Numbered from the stretch's first letter, positions 45,534-55,344 are shown. The stretch is DNA of 64,000 nucleotides from Gammaproteobacteria bacterium (GCA_025359085.1 JANYHL010000033.1:1-64000); one strand, 5' to 3'. The notes: a model not told the origin generated them from the letters alone. Made by a program: numbers and translations.

Positions 45534-47771
45534 ATGAAAACCCTGTCCGCCGAGCCCGCCGGTGATGCTCCTTTGGCGCCGTTGCCGCAGTTGCTGACCG
45601 CCACCGCACAGACGCAGCCCGAACAAGCTCTTGCGCTGGCGCGTGCCCGCGCCTTTGCTGAGCCGTTGTTGGCCAGCGAAACACTGGACACTGGCGAAAA
45701 CACACTGGCCCATGCCGACGCGGTGGCTGTCATTCTCAAGACCGTGGGCGGCTCCGAGGCGATGCAGGCCGCCTGCTACCTGGTCTATGCCTGCGACCAC
45801 CTCAACAAGCCGTACGAAGTGATCGCCAAGGCTTTTGGCGACAGTTTTGCCGCGCTGGCGGTAGAAACCACCAAGCTGGTGCGGGTGCAGAACCAGGCGC
45901 GCCAGGCCCAACTGGCCAGCGAGCGTGCCGCCACCGCCATCCCGATGGCGCAAACCGCGGCCGTCCAAACGGAGAATGTGCGCAAGATGCTGCTGGCCTT
46001 CTCGCGCGACTTGCGCGTGGTGATGCTGCGGCTGGCCTCGCGCTTGCAGACCCTGCGTTTTTTTGCCGCCACTCGCCAAGCCGCACTGCCCGGTGTGGCG
46101 CGCGAGGCCCTGCAAGTGTTTGCGCCGCTGGCCAACCGGCTGGGCATCCGGGAAATCAAGTGGGAGATGGAAGACCTGGCGTTTCGTTTTCTGGAGCCAG
46201 ACATCTACCGCCAGGTGGCGCTTCTGCTGGACGAAAAACGCTCCGAGCGTGAATTGCACGTCGAGCAATTGCGGCTTCAATTGGCGTCAGACCTGAAGGC
46301 GCAAGGCATGAGCGCCACGGTGCAAGGGCGGCCCAAGCACATCTACAGCATCGTCAAAAAGATGCGCGGCAAATCACTTGCATTTGACCAGGTCTACGAC
46401 ATTCGGGCGCTGCGCATTGTGGTGGATGACATCGCGGACTGTTACGCCGCCCTGAGCTGGGTGCACAGCCAGTTCACGCCGATCACTGAAGAATTTGACG
46501 ACTACATTGCCAAGCCCAAAGCCAACGGCTACCAGTCCTTGCACACGGTCGTGCGCGATGCGGCGGGGTTGCCGATCGAGATCCAGATTCGCACCCCGGC
46601 CATGCACGACCATGCCGAGCACGGGGTGGCCGCGCACTGGGCCTACAAGGAAGCGGGGGTCAAAGGCTACGCCGGCGTGTCGGCCTCGGGTGCCTACGAC
46701 GCCAAGATTGCCGTGCTGCGCCAGTTGCTGGCGTGGGAGCGTGACCTGTCGGGCGCGGCAGCGCAGGAGATCGGTCTGGATGACCGTATTTATGTCTTGA
46801 CGCCCGACGCCGCCATTGTTGAGCTGCCTCAAGGTGCCACCGCCGTGGACTTTGCCTACAGCGTGCACACGGAGCTGGGGCACCGCTGCCGCGGGGTGCG
46901 CCTGGATGGCGTGATGGTGCCTTTGAACACACCGTTGAAAAATGGCCAGACGGTGGAGGTGACGGTCGCCAAAGAGGGGGGACCATCGCGCGACTGGTTG
47001 ATGGCCGAACAAGGCTATCTGGTGAGTCACCGCGCCCGCTCCAAAGTGCGCGCCTGGTTCAACGCGCAGGCGCTGCATGAAACCGTCGCCAAGGGCCGCG
47101 AGGCGGTTGAAAAACTGCTGCAGCGCGAGGGCAAGACCGCGCTCAAATTGCATGATCTGGCCGCGCAGCTGGGGTTTAACTCGGCCGACGATCTGTTTGA
47201 AGTGGTGGGCAAGGACGAGTTTTCACTGCGCAATATCGAGACCCTGCTGCACCCGCCCGAGCCGGTGCGGGCCGATGACGAGCCGCTGCTGAAAAAACCG
47301 CGCAGCGCCAGCAACCCGGCCAAGGGGGGCGTGCTGGTGGTCGGTGTCGATTCCCTCATGACGCAGCTAGCCAAGTGCTGCAAACCGGCGCCACCAGATG
47401 ACATTTGTGGCTTTGTCACCCGTGGCAAAGGAGTCAGCGTGCACCGTGCCGATTGCTCCAATCTGCGCGAGATGGTGACCCAAAATGGCGAACGCGTGAT
47501 CGAGGTGGAGTGGGGCCAAACCCAAGCTGCCGATGCGAGCGTTTATCCGGTTGATGTAGCGGTTCAGGCCACTGACCGCCAGGGTTTGTTGCATGATATT
47601 TCCGAAGTGTTTACCAAGGAAAAAATGAATGTCATCGGCGTGCAGACGCAATCAATCAGAGGTACAGCCTTGATGACCTTCACGGTCGAGGTGTCGGATG
47701 CCGGACGGCTGCACAAGGTGCTGGGCGTGGTGGCAGAGTTGCCGGGCGTGAAGTCGGCGCGACGGCGGTAA
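45534..47771 (+). CDS. relA: (p)ppGpp synthetase RelA
   Basis: 745 residues from ATG 45534 (the ORF track uses a TTG 6 bases earlier). The hydrolase domain is degenerate (YLVYACDHLNKPYEVI lacks the HDxxED centre). The synthetase domain is intact, with RPKHIYSIVKKMRGK and EFDDYIAKPKANGYQSLHTVV. The ExDD form marks the monofunctional RelA branch, in contrast to RxKD of bifunctional Rel/SpoT. TGS (RIYVLTPDAAIVELPQGATAVDFAYSVHTELGHRC), a Cys-containing region (MTQLAKCCKPAPPDDICGFVTRGKGVSVHRADC) and C-terminal ACT follow. It makes pppGpp on stalled ribosomes. Confidence 0.96.
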   Translation: MKTLSAEPAGDAPLAPLPQLLTATAQTQPEQALALARARAFAEPLLASETLDTGENTLAHADAVAVILKTVGGSEAMQAACYLVYACDHLNKPYEVIAKAFGDSFAALAVETTKLVRVQNQARQAQLASERAATAIPMAQTAAVQTENVRKMLLAFSRDLRVVMLRLASRLQTLRFFAATRQAALPGVAREALQVFAPLANRLGIREIKWEMEDLAFRFLEPDIYRQVALLLDEKRSERELHVEQLRLQLASDLKAQGMSATVQGRPKHIYSIVKKMRGKSLAFDQVYDIRALRIVVDDIADCYAALSWVHSQFTPITEEFDDYIAKPKANGYQSLHTVVRDAAGLPIEIQIRTPAMHDHAEHGVAAHWAYKEAGVKGYAGVSASGAYDAKIAVLRQLLAWERDLSGAAAQEIGLDDRIYVLTPDAAIVELPQGATAVDFAYSVHTELGHRCRGVRLDGVMVPLNTPLKNGQTVEVTVAKEGGPSRDWLMAEQGYLVSHRARSKVRAWFNAQALHETVAKGREAVEKLLQREGKTALKLHDLAAQLGFNSADDLFEVVGKDEFSLRNIETLLHPPEPVRADDEPLLKKPRSASNPAKGGVLVVGVDSLMTQLAKCCKPAPPDDICGFVTRGKGVSVHRADCSNLREMVTQNGERVIEVEWGQTQAADASVYPVDVAVQATDRQGLLHDISEVFTKEKMNVIGVQTQSIRGTALMTFTVEVSDAGRLHKVLGVVAELPGVKSARRR

Positions 47772-47957
47772 ATTTGAACCCAGGCAGGTGGCCGACTTTT
47801 AAGCTATGAAGTCTGGGGCTATGAGGAGGGGGCGACGGTCTGGTAATCTGACTGCCGGGAGTCTGAATCCGATCTAGAAGAGTGGCACATTAACTCAACA
47901 AATGCTGTGTCATCGGTCGGTGGGCGCACTATCAAGTGGAATTGCAAAACCTGTAAT

Positions 47958-47980
47958 TTGTACGGATGAATTACGTACAA
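47958..47980. promoter_or_regulatory. Palindrome upstream of the DUF1778 antitoxin gene
   Basis: TTGTACGGATGAATTACGTACAA has perfect 7-base arms and sits about 60 bases before the antitoxin start. Antitoxins of this ribbon-helix-helix type usually repress their own promoter, so this is a likely operator. The rest of the 268-base spacer after relA holds only a weak hairpin (GACTT…AAGTC). Confidence 0.5.
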
Positions 47981-48040
47981 TCGAAGACTGTACTGGATAG
48001 GCATAAACGCATTCAGCCCCGCCAAGAAATAGAGGCCCCT

Positions 48041-48337
48041 ATGCAAACCACCGGCACAACCTCCACCAAGACGCTTGATACACGCCTTGAAGCGCGCATT
48101 AGCAGCGAACAAAAGGCGCTGTTTCAGCAGGCCGCCTTGCTTACCAGCCGCAAGCTGAGCGAGTTTGTTGTGGCCAGTGCGCAAGAAGCCGCCACGCGCA
48201 TCATTGCAGAGCATGAAACCATCCGCCTCTCGCGTGAAGAGCAGATTCGATTTGTCTCGGCCTTGCTCAACTCGCCCGAGCCCCCTGATCGCCTGCGCCA
48301 GGCGGCTCAGCAGTACCGTAGCTTGTCGGGTGTTTGA
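48041..48337 (+). CDS. DUF1778 (TacA-type) antitoxin
   Basis: 98 residues from ATG 48041 with AGAGG 6 bases before it; the ORF-track start is 25 codons earlier. The N-terminal ribbon-helix-helix (TKTLDTRLEARISSEQKALFQQAALLTSRKLSEFVVASAQEAA) is followed by a C-terminal neutralising tail (RLSREEQIRFVSALLNSPEPPDRLRQAAQQY). This is the antitoxin class partnered with GNAT toxins that acetylate aminoacyl-tRNA. The frame is intact, whereas the downstream toxin is broken. Confidence 0.88.
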   Translation: MQTTGTTSTKTLDTRLEARISSEQKALFQQAALLTSRKLSEFVVASAQEAATRIIAEHETIRLSREEQIRFVSALLNSPEPPDRLRQAAQQYRSLSGV

Positions 48338-48344
48338 CTTGACG

Positions 48345-48642
48345 GTGACGCCAGCTTTCTGTCGTATCGAACAGCTGCACAAGAGTCATGCCCGTGACCG
48401 GGTTGGGGCGACTGGCAGTGGATCAAAGCTGCAAAGGAAAAGCCTTGGGGCAGCTCTTGCTGATGGATGCTTTGCATCGCGCCCATCAGACCGCCGCAGA
48501 GATCGCCGCCATGGCGGTGATGGTCGATGCCAAAGACGAGGCGGCAGCGGCGTTTTATCTGCACTTTGGGTTCATGCCTTTGAGCTCTCGTGTTACCCGA
48601 CTGTTCTTGCTGATGCCGACCCTTGCCAAGCTGTTTGCGTAA
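48345..48642 (+). pseudogene. Broken GNAT (TacT-type) toxin
   Basis: Eight bases after the antitoxin stop a GTG opens VTPAFCRIEQLHKSHARD, the start of a TacT-like acetyltransferase. The homology then jumps to another frame at 48388 as PVTGLGRLAVDQSCKGKALGQLLLMDALHRAH and VMVDAKDEAAAAFYLHFGFMPLSSR, which is the acetyl-CoA-binding and C-terminal part. About 70 residues of the middle are missing and the frame changes. No single ORF joins the parts, so the toxin is most likely dead. The 84-residue C-terminal ORF could still be translated. Confidence 0.8.
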
Positions 48643-48707
48643 AGCCTGTCCGTCATGCTGATCCACTCAAACCGAAGCCTGTGTTCTTGCATCTCTACTG
48701 CCATTTC

Positions 48708-48760
48708 ACCCGCTAGCCCCCGTCAACAGGGCGTAAGACGCTACTAAAAACAAAGTATTT
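48708..48760 (+). repeat. Dispersed repeat, copy 8 (abuts recO start)
   Basis: CCCGCTAGCCCCCGTCAACA, GGGCGTAAGACGCTACTAAA, AACAAAGTATTT. Its right end, AAAGTATTT, corresponds to ATAGTATTT of copy 9 and runs directly into the TTG start codon of recO. Confidence 0.82.
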
Positions 48761-49509
48761 TGGCAACCCAACGCATTTCTGACGAACCGGCCTATGTCTT
48801 GCACCGCTACGACTGGAGCGAGTCGAGCCTGATTCTGGAGGTGTTCACCCGTCACCACGGCCGCATCGCGCTGGTGGCCAAGGGCGTCAAGCGGCCCAGC
48901 TCCAGCTTTCGCCCGATTCTGTTGCCCTTGCAGCCCTTGCACCTGGCCTTTGGCGGGGATGCCGAGATTCGCACCTTGAAGGCGGCCGAGTGGCAGGGCG
49001 GTCACGTCATGCCGACGGGCGACGCGCTGATGTCGGGTCTGTACCTCAATGAACTCTTGTTGACGTTGCTGGCGCGCGATGACCCGCACAGCCGTTTGTT
49101 TGACGTCTATGCCCAGGTGGTGCAGGTGATTGCCTCCGAGCATGGCGAGGCCTTGCAGTCGGCCTTGCGCGCCTTTGAGCTGTTGCTGCTGCGCGAGATC
49201 GGCTTGCTGCCTTTGCTGGATGCCCAAACCATGACGCTGCTGGCACTTGAGGCTGAGAGCCGCTACAGCCTGGTGCCCGAGGGCGGCTTGCGCCAGACCC
49301 ATGAGGCGGATCGGGCCAGCCTGAGCGGTGCGCAATGGGTTGCGCTGCAGCAGTCGCTGGCCGACGCGGCGCCGTTTACCGCCACCTTGCGCGCTTGCTC
49401 GGAGGTGATGGCGCAGCTCAAGCCGCAACTGCGCACGCTGCTGAATTACCATTGCGGGGTGCCTACCCTGCGTACGCGACAAATGATGATCGACCTGCAA
49501 TCCTTGTGA
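48760..49509 (+). CDS. recO: DNA repair protein RecO
   Basis: 249 residues. The N-terminal OB-fold ([55 protein letters not shown]) and a helical C-terminal domain fit RecO, which loads RecA with RecR in gap repair. The start is TTG at 48760; no in-frame ATG occurs before strongly conserved residues. The start codon directly abuts a dispersed repeat, so the repeat forms its leader and ribosome-binding region. pdxJ begins 8 bases after its stop. Confidence 0.93.
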   Translation: MATQRISDEPAYVLHRYDWSESSLILEVFTRHHGRIALVAKGVKRPSSSFRPILLPLQPLHLAFGGDAEIRTLKAAEWQGGHVMPTGDALMSGLYLNELLLTLLARDDPHSRLFDVYAQVVQVIASEHGEALQSALRAFELLLLREIGLLPLLDAQTMTLLALEAESRYSLVPEGGLRQTHEADRASLSGAQWVALQQSLADAAPFTATLRACSEVMAQLKPQLRTLLNYHCGVPTLRTRQMMIDLQSL

Positions 49510-49517
49510 GCCAGAAC

Positions 49518-50273
49518 ATGACCGCCCTTTCCGTCAACCTGAATAAAGTCGCGCTGGTGCGCAACACGCGCTACCTCGGCATTCCCAGCGTGACGCGCGC
49601 CGCCACGCTGTGTTTGCAGGCTGGCGCCCACGGCATCACGGTGCATCCCCGCCCCGATGAGCGCCACATTCGCGCCAGCGATGTGCCCGACCTCGCTGCG
49701 CTGCTGCAAGGTTGGCCGGATCGTGAATTCAATATTGAGGGCAATCCCTCGCACAACCTGATGGATGTGGTGCACGAGCTGGTCAAGCGCAAACTGCCGG
49801 TGCACCAGATGACCTTTGTGCCCGACACCCAAGGCCAGTTCACCAGTGACCATGGATGGAATTTTCCGGGCGACGCCAATCGTTTGCGACCGTTGATTGC
49901 GCAAGCCCATGCCTGGGGCTTGCGCGTGAGTCTGTTCATGGATGCGGACCCCGCCGCCATGGCCGGGGCTAAAGAGGTTGGGGCCGACCGGGTCGAGCTC
50001 TACACCGAGCCTTATGCCGCCGCTTGGGCCACAGCGCAGCAGGCCAGTCAATTGGCCCGCTTTGCCGAGACCGCACGCGCGGCACTCAAGCTGGGTTTGG
50101 GCATCAACGCCGGCCACGACCTGAACCGTGACAACCTCAGCGCCTTCATCAAAGCCGTGCCGGGCGTCGCAGAAGTCTCGATTGGCCACGCCCTGATTGC
50201 CGACGCGCTGGAACTGGGCTACAGCGCCACGGTGCAGGCTTACCTGCGCTGCATCCAAGAGGGCAGTGCGTGA
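49518..50273 (+). CDS. pdxJ: Pyridoxine 5'-phosphate synthase
   Basis: 251 residues from ATG 49518 ([25 protein letters not shown]); the longer ORF-track frame begins inside recO. TIM-barrel enzyme joining 1-deoxyxylulose 5-phosphate and aminoacetone phosphate. Visible are [59 protein letters not shown] and [12 protein letters not shown]. It is part of recO-pdxJ-acpS-nagZ, a common betaproteobacterial arrangement. Confidence 0.97.
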   Translation: MTALSVNLNKVALVRNTRYLGIPSVTRAATLCLQAGAHGITVHPRPDERHIRASDVPDLAALLQGWPDREFNIEGNPSHNLMDVVHELVKRKLPVHQMTFVPDTQGQFTSDHGWNFPGDANRLRPLIAQAHAWGLRVSLFMDADPAAMAGAKEVGADRVELYTEPYAAAWATAQQASQLARFAETARAALKLGLGINAGHDLNRDNLSAFIKAVPGVAEVSIGHALIADALELGYSATVQAYLRCIQEGSA

Positions 50274-50662
50274 TTTACGGCATAGGCACTGACGTCTGCG
50301 ACGTGCGCCGCATCCGCGCTAGTATTGCGCGCCACGGCGAACGCTTTGCTCTCAAAATCCTCAGCGACGCTGAATTTGCCACCTGGCAAGCGCGCAGCGC
50401 CCGCTGGCCCGAGCGCGGCGTGCGTTACCTCGCGACCCGCTTCAGCGCCAAGGAGGCTTTCAGCAAGGCCATAGGCCTGGGCATGACGATGCCCATGACC
50501 TGGCGCTTGTGCGAGGTTGACAAGCTGGCCAGCGGCAAGCCCACCCTCGTGCTGCACGGCGCCTTGAAAGACTGGTTTGACGCGCGGGGCTTGACAGCCC
50601 ACATCAGCGTGACCGATGAAACCGATTACGCCGCCAGCTTCTGTGTGGTTGAGAATTTATAA
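50270..50662 (+). CDS. acpS: Holo-[acyl-carrier-protein] synthase
   Basis: 130 residues from a GTG start that overlaps the pdxJ stop (GTGA). It transfers 4'-phosphopantetheine from CoA to ACP. Mg-binding and catalytic motifs are [14 protein letters not shown] and [19 protein letters not shown]. The last residues VVENL and the stop codon fall in the dispersed repeat that begins at 50651, as in eda. Confidence 0.96.
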   Translation: MIYGIGTDVCDVRRIRASIARHGERFALKILSDAEFATWQARSARWPERGVRYLATRFSAKEAFSKAIGLGMTMPMTWRLCEVDKLASGKPTLVLHGALKDWFDARGLTAHISVTDETDYAASFCVVENL

Positions 50663-50722
50663 TAAATGGGCCGCTAGCCCCCGTGTCATATGCGCAAGCA
50701 GCTATTAAAAATATAGTATTTG
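50651..50722 (+). repeat. Dispersed repeat, copy 9 (reference copy)
   Basis: GAGAATTTATAATAAATGGG, CCGCTAGCCCCCGTGTCATA, TGCGCAAGCAGCTATTAAAA, ATATAGTATTTG. This is the most complete copy. One frame is open and reads PLAPVSYAQAAIKNIV, the peptide type seen inside prmB, dapE and malonyl-CoA decarboxylase. That frame stays open into nagZ (GTG at 50683), so an N-terminally extended NagZ is formally possible. Confidence 0.88.
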
Positions 50723-50736
50723 TTGAAAGTTTTCTG

Positions 50737-51831
50737 ATGTCCCAACACGCCCCCCTCATCATCGACATCGCGGGCCTCGGCCTGTCCCGCATTGACCGCC
50801 AGCGCCTGCAGCACCCGCTGGTGGGCGGCTTGATCCTGTTTGCGCGCAACTGGCAGAGCCGGGCCCAACTGACCCAGTTGTGCCGCGACATCAAGAAAGT
50901 GCGGCGTGACTTGCTGATCTGTGTTGATCACGAAGGTGGGCGCGTGCAGCGCTTCAAGACCGACGGCTTCACGCATTTGCCGCCGATGCGGGCCTTGGGC
51001 GAGCTCTGGCTGAACGACAAAAAAGGCGGCGCGGGCAGCGGCGCCCTGCGGGCCACCAACGCCGCCACGGCTTGCGGTTTTGTGCTGGGATCCGAGTTGC
51101 GGGCCTGCGGTGTCGACTTCAGCTTCACCCCGGTGCTGGACCTTGATTTTGGCGCCAGCAGCGTGGTCGGGGACCGTGCCTTTGGCCGCGACCCGCGGGT
51201 GGTGAGTCTGCTGGCCAAGAGCCTGATGCACGGCCTGCTGCAAAGCGGCATGGCCAATTGCGGCAAGCACTTTCCCGGCCATGGCAGCGTGGCAGCCGAT
51301 TCGCACACCGCCATTCCGGTGGACCAGCGCAGCCTGAAGGCGATTCTGGCTGACGACGCCGCCCCTTACGGCTGGCTTAACACCACGCTCAGCAGCGTCA
51401 TGCCGGCGCATGTGATCTACCCCAAGGTGGATGCGCGGCCGGCCGGTTTTTCCAGCAAATGGCTGGGCGACATCTTGCGCGGCCAACTCGGCTTTGGCGG
51501 GGCCGTCTTCAGCGACGACCTGTCGATGGCCGGGGCGCGCCTGCTTGACGGCAAGCCGGTCAGCTACACCCAGGCGGCGGTGGCGGCCTTGAATGCGGGT
51601 TGCGACCTGGTGCTGCTTTGCAACCAGTCGCTGGCCAGCAGCGAAGGCGCGGGCGCGGCGCTGGACGCGTGGATCAACGGCCTGACCGAGGCGCAACTCA
51701 AAGGCGGCTGGCAGCCGCTGGAGGCCAGTGAAGAGCGCCGCCGCGCGCTGCTGCCGCAAACCCCCGCGCTGCCATGGGATGACCTGATGCTGCGCCCGGA
51801 CTACATGCACGCGTTGACGCTGCTGCCCTGA
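50737..51831 (+). CDS. nagZ: Beta-N-acetylhexosaminidase, cell-wall recycling
   Basis: 364 residues from ATG 50737 (MSQHAPLIIDIAGLGLSRID); the 18-codon extension in the ORF track is repeat-derived. A family 3 glycosidase that removes GlcNAc from muropeptides in the cytoplasm. Motifs are LICVDHEGGRVQRFK, CGKHFPGHGSVAADSHTAIP (catalytic His/Asp loop) and VFSDDLSMAGA (nucleophile Asp). There is no signal peptide, as expected. Confidence 0.95.
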   Translation: MSQHAPLIIDIAGLGLSRIDRQRLQHPLVGGLILFARNWQSRAQLTQLCRDIKKVRRDLLICVDHEGGRVQRFKTDGFTHLPPMRALGELWLNDKKGGAGSGALRATNAATACGFVLGSELRACGVDFSFTPVLDLDFGASSVVGDRAFGRDPRVVSLLAKSLMHGLLQSGMANCGKHFPGHGSVAADSHTAIPVDQRSLKAILADDAAPYGWLNTTLSSVMPAHVIYPKVDARPAGFSSKWLGDILRGQLGFGGAVFSDDLSMAGARLLDGKPVSYTQAAVAALNAGCDLVLLCNQSLASSEGAGAALDAWINGLTEAQLKGGWQPLEASEERRRALLPQTPALPWDDLMLRPDYMHALTLLP

Positions 51832-51848
51832 CTATTCAACGTGAAGCG

Positions 51849-51902
51849 CCGTTCGTGGTGAGCTTGTCGAACCACCCCCTTCGACAGGCTCAGGGCGAAC
51901 GG
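51849..51902. repeat. REP-like palindromic hairpin (copy A)
   Basis: CCGTTCGTGGTGAGCTTGTCGAA … TTCGACAGGCTCAGGGCGAACGG forms a long imperfect hairpin. The same family occurs between cysW and cysA (55345-55394). Similar TTCGACAGGCTCAGG hairpins are common in proteobacterial intergenic regions. Confidence 0.8.
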
Positions 51903-51936
51903 GTTCATCATTCGGGTGGCCGCCCAACCATGAGAG

Positions 51937-52164
51937 TCAAGGAGAACGGTGCAGCCGCGGGGCCGTCAGGGCGGCGATCATGTCGGTGGTCGCGGCATCA
52001 ATGTTGGGGTGGCGGGCCAGCAGTTTGGCCTGGGTGAGGAGTGCGCGCAGTTGCTGCAAATCTTTCACCGTGGGCGCGACTTTGATCTGCGCCAGCGCGG
52101 CCGAACTGTTGCCTGTTTGAATCAGGGCGGCGACCTTGGTCGCCCACACTTGGGGACGTGACAT
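51937..52164 (-). CDS. Small hypothetical protein, helical
   Basis: 75 residues from ATG 52164 (MSRPQVWATKVAALIQTGNSSAALAQIKVAPTVKDLQQLRALLTQAKLLARHPNIDAATTDMIAAL), with CAGGAG about 9 bases upstream. The ORF track starts 6 codons earlier. Amphipathic helices dominate, and there are no cysteines or membrane segments. I do not recognise the family. It is convergent with nagZ. Confidence 0.65.
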   Translation of the reverse strand: MSRPQVWATKVAALIQTGNSSAALAQIKVAPTVKDLQQLRALLTQAKLLARHPNIDAATTDMIAALTAPRLHRSP

Positions 52165-52194
52165 GCGAACAACTCCTGACAATCATTTTGCTTA

Positions 52195-52258
52195 TCAGCC
52201 ATTTTGGCACATAGCCCCCGTGTTCTCTCCTTGAGTAGCTATTAAAAATATAGCTTTA
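52195..52258 (+). repeat. Dispersed repeat, copy 10
   Basis: ATCAGCCATTTTGGCACATA, GCCCCCGTGTTCTCTCCTTG, AGTAGCTATTAAAAATATAGCTTTA. The tail forms a TAGCTAT/ATAGCTT stem. It sits between the divergent small protein gene and the MFS gene. Confidence 0.85.
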
Positions 52259-52350
52259 TCCAGGCTCGCAGCCAAAGGCGACCCGTCCGGCAGACGGTGC
52301 TCCTGCCGACCCCGCGGCGACCGAGCGGGCGGTGGTCGGTTTCCGCGACA

Positions 52351-53583
52351 ATGGCCGCCATGCATCACCCCTTGCGCCTTTGGTTACGCCTGGTTCCGGC
52401 CTATGCCCTTGGCTATTTTCTGTCGTATGGGCTGCGCAGCGTCAACGCCGTGATCGCCCCCGAGCTGATGCGCGAGCTCGACATCACGGCGGCGGGCCTG
52501 GGCCTGCTGACCTCGGCCTATTTCCTCGCCTTCGGCCTGTTTCAATTGCCGCTGGGCCTGCTGCTGGACCGCTTCGGCCCGCGCCGGGTGGAAGCGGCAT
52601 TGCTGCTGGTGGCCGCTGCGGGCTGCACGCTGTTTGGGCTGGGCACGACCTTGAAAACCTTGGCGCTGGCGCGCGCGCTCATCGGCCTGGGTGTCTCGGC
52701 CTGCCTGATGGCCAGCTTCAAGGCGTTCAGCCAGTGGTTCCCGGCCGAGCGACTGCCGTCCTTGACGGCCACCATCATGGTCGCCGGCGGTCTCGGTGCG
52801 CTCACGGCGAGCGTGCCGGTGGCGGCCGCATTGCCCTTGCTGGGCTGGCGCGGCGTGTTTTTTCTCTGCGCCGGTTTGCTGCTGCTGACGGCGGCTTATC
52901 TGCTGACGGTGCCCGATCAAGGCGCGGGGACGCAGCGCGAATCGCTGCAGCAGCAGTTGCGCACCTTGCGCGCCATCTTCACTGACCGCATGTTCTGGCG
53001 TTTTGCGCCGCAGGGCTGCCTGGTCGCCGGTGGCTTCATGGCGATCCAGGGCCTGTGGGCGATGCCCTGGCTGATGGAGGTCAACGGGGTCGCGCGCGCC
53101 GATGCCGCCGGTGTGCTGTTTTTGCTGGCGTTGGCGATGCTGGCCGGCTTTCTCTTCGTGGCCACCTGCGCGGGTGGGCTGGCCCGCCGCGGTATTGCGC
53201 CGATGACGCTGTTGAGCGTCGGCATGGGCCTGGCGCTGCTGACCGAGCTGGCCATCATTCTTGACCTCGCCCGGCCAAGCTGGCTGTGGCCGCTGCTGGG
53301 CGTGTCGTTCAGCCTGGGCAATATCGCTTATTCGCAGCTCAGCGCGACCTTCCCGCTGGCGTTGGCCGGGCGCGTCAATACCGCCCTCAACCTGTTGGTC
53401 TTTGTCGGTGCTTTCGGCCTGCAATGGGGTATTGGCGCCGCGGTGGACGGCTTCGCAGGGGGCATGGGCCGCGCCGACGCGTTCCGGCTCACGTTTGCCC
53501 TGCTGCTGCTGGTGCAGGGGCTGGCTTTTGCCTGGTTCCTGCTGCCCGTCAAGCGCGCCTACGCCGTGCCAGGAATGGCTTAG
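52351..53583 (+). CDS. Major facilitator superfamily transporter
   Basis: 410 residues from ATG 52351 (ATG 52360 is equally possible; no strong ribosome site). Twelve hydrophobic segments are apparent. The MFS loop 2-3 signature is LPLGLLLDRFGPRRVEAAL, and the N-terminal half has FLSYGLRSVNAVIAPELMRELDITAAGLGLLTSAYF. The layout resembles nitrate/oligosaccharide-type MFS carriers, but the substrate is not predictable. It stands alone. Confidence 0.88.
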   Translation: MAAMHHPLRLWLRLVPAYALGYFLSYGLRSVNAVIAPELMRELDITAAGLGLLTSAYFLAFGLFQLPLGLLLDRFGPRRVEAALLLVAAAGCTLFGLGTTLKTLALARALIGLGVSACLMASFKAFSQWFPAERLPSLTATIMVAGGLGALTASVPVAAALPLLGWRGVFFLCAGLLLLTAAYLLTVPDQGAGTQRESLQQQLRTLRAIFTDRMFWRFAPQGCLVAGGFMAIQGLWAMPWLMEVNGVARADAAGVLFLLALAMLAGFLFVATCAGGLARRGIAPMTLLSVGMGLALLTELAIILDLARPSWLWPLLGVSFSLGNIAYSQLSATFPLALAGRVNTALNLLVFVGAFGLQWGIGAAVDGFAGGMGRADAFRLTFALLLLVQGLAFAWFLLPVKRAYAVPGMA

Positions 53584-53628
53584 ATTTCACTGTCTCATGC
53601 CCTTAAATTTGCCGAGGCCGACTCAGCC

Positions 53629-53991
53629 ATGAAATCCAGATCAATCAGCGGTGGCCTGGTCTACAGCACCGACAACGGGCGCATGTGCCCCGTATGCCGC
53701 ATGCCCCAAGCGCAATGCCGTTGCAGCGCGACCCCCGTGAGCACCGCGACCGATGGCGTGGTGCGCGTGTCGCGTGAAACCAAGGGCCGCGCCGGCAAGG
53801 GCGTGACCCTGGTACGCGGTTTGGCGCTGGAGCCGCTGGCGCTGGCCGCCCTGGCTAAACAGCTCAAAGCGGCTTGTGGTTCGGGTGGGACGGTCAAGGA
53901 CGGCGTGATTGAGGTGCAGGGCGAGCACTGCGCCCGCGTGCTGGAGATGCTCGCCAGTCAGGGCTTTGTCGTCAAGCGCGCAGGCGGTTGA
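53629..53991 (+). CDS. yciH: SUI1/YciH-family translation factor
   Basis: 120 residues. The C-terminal SUI1 domain is VRVSRETKGRAGKGVTLVRGLALEPLALAALAKQLKAACGSGGTVKDGVIEVQGEHCARVLEMLASQGF. The N-terminal GGLVYSTDNGRMCPVCRMPQAQCRC has a small Cys group typical of bacterial YciH. It is the bacterial counterpart of eIF1. It ends 2 bases before the next gene. Confidence 0.93.
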   Translation: MKSRSISGGLVYSTDNGRMCPVCRMPQAQCRCSATPVSTATDGVVRVSRETKGRAGKGVTLVRGLALEPLALAALAKQLKAACGSGGTVKDGVIEVQGEHCARVLEMLASQGFVVKRAGG

Positions 53992-53993
53992 GC

Positions 53994-54206
53994 ATGCAGC
54001 CTGAGGACTTGCAATTGCTGGTGACGCGCAGCATGCCGTTTGGCAAATACAAAGGCCGGCTCATTGCCGACCTGCCGGGCGACTACCTGAACTGGTTTGT
54101 GCGTGAAGGGGTGCCCAAGGGGGAAATCGGGCGCCTTTTGGCCCTGATGCATGAGATTGACCACAACGGGCTCAACGACTTGCTCAAACCGCTGCGCAAG
54201 ACGTGA
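53994..54206 (+). CDS. DUF3820 family protein
   Basis: 70 residues from ATG 53994 (MQPEDLQLLVTRSMPFGKYKGRLIADLPGDYLNWFVREGVPKGEIGRLLALMHEIDHNGLNDLL). The MPFGKYKGRLIADLPxxYLxWF core is the DUF3820 signature. The molecular role is not established. It is directly downstream of yciH and probably co-translated. Confidence 0.88.
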   Translation: MQPEDLQLLVTRSMPFGKYKGRLIADLPGDYLNWFVREGVPKGEIGRLLALMHEIDHNGLNDLLKPLRKT

Positions 54207-54221
54207 TCAGTGCCCGCGGGT

Positions 54222-55325
<1,104 letters not shown>

Positions 55326-55344
55326 TTGGTTCTTTCTTGCTTGA

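Noticed and set aside
50683-50736. 18-codon N-terminal extension of nagZ
   Set aside because: It is encoded by the dispersed repeat, and the family start matches ATG 50737; retained only as a possibility in the findings.
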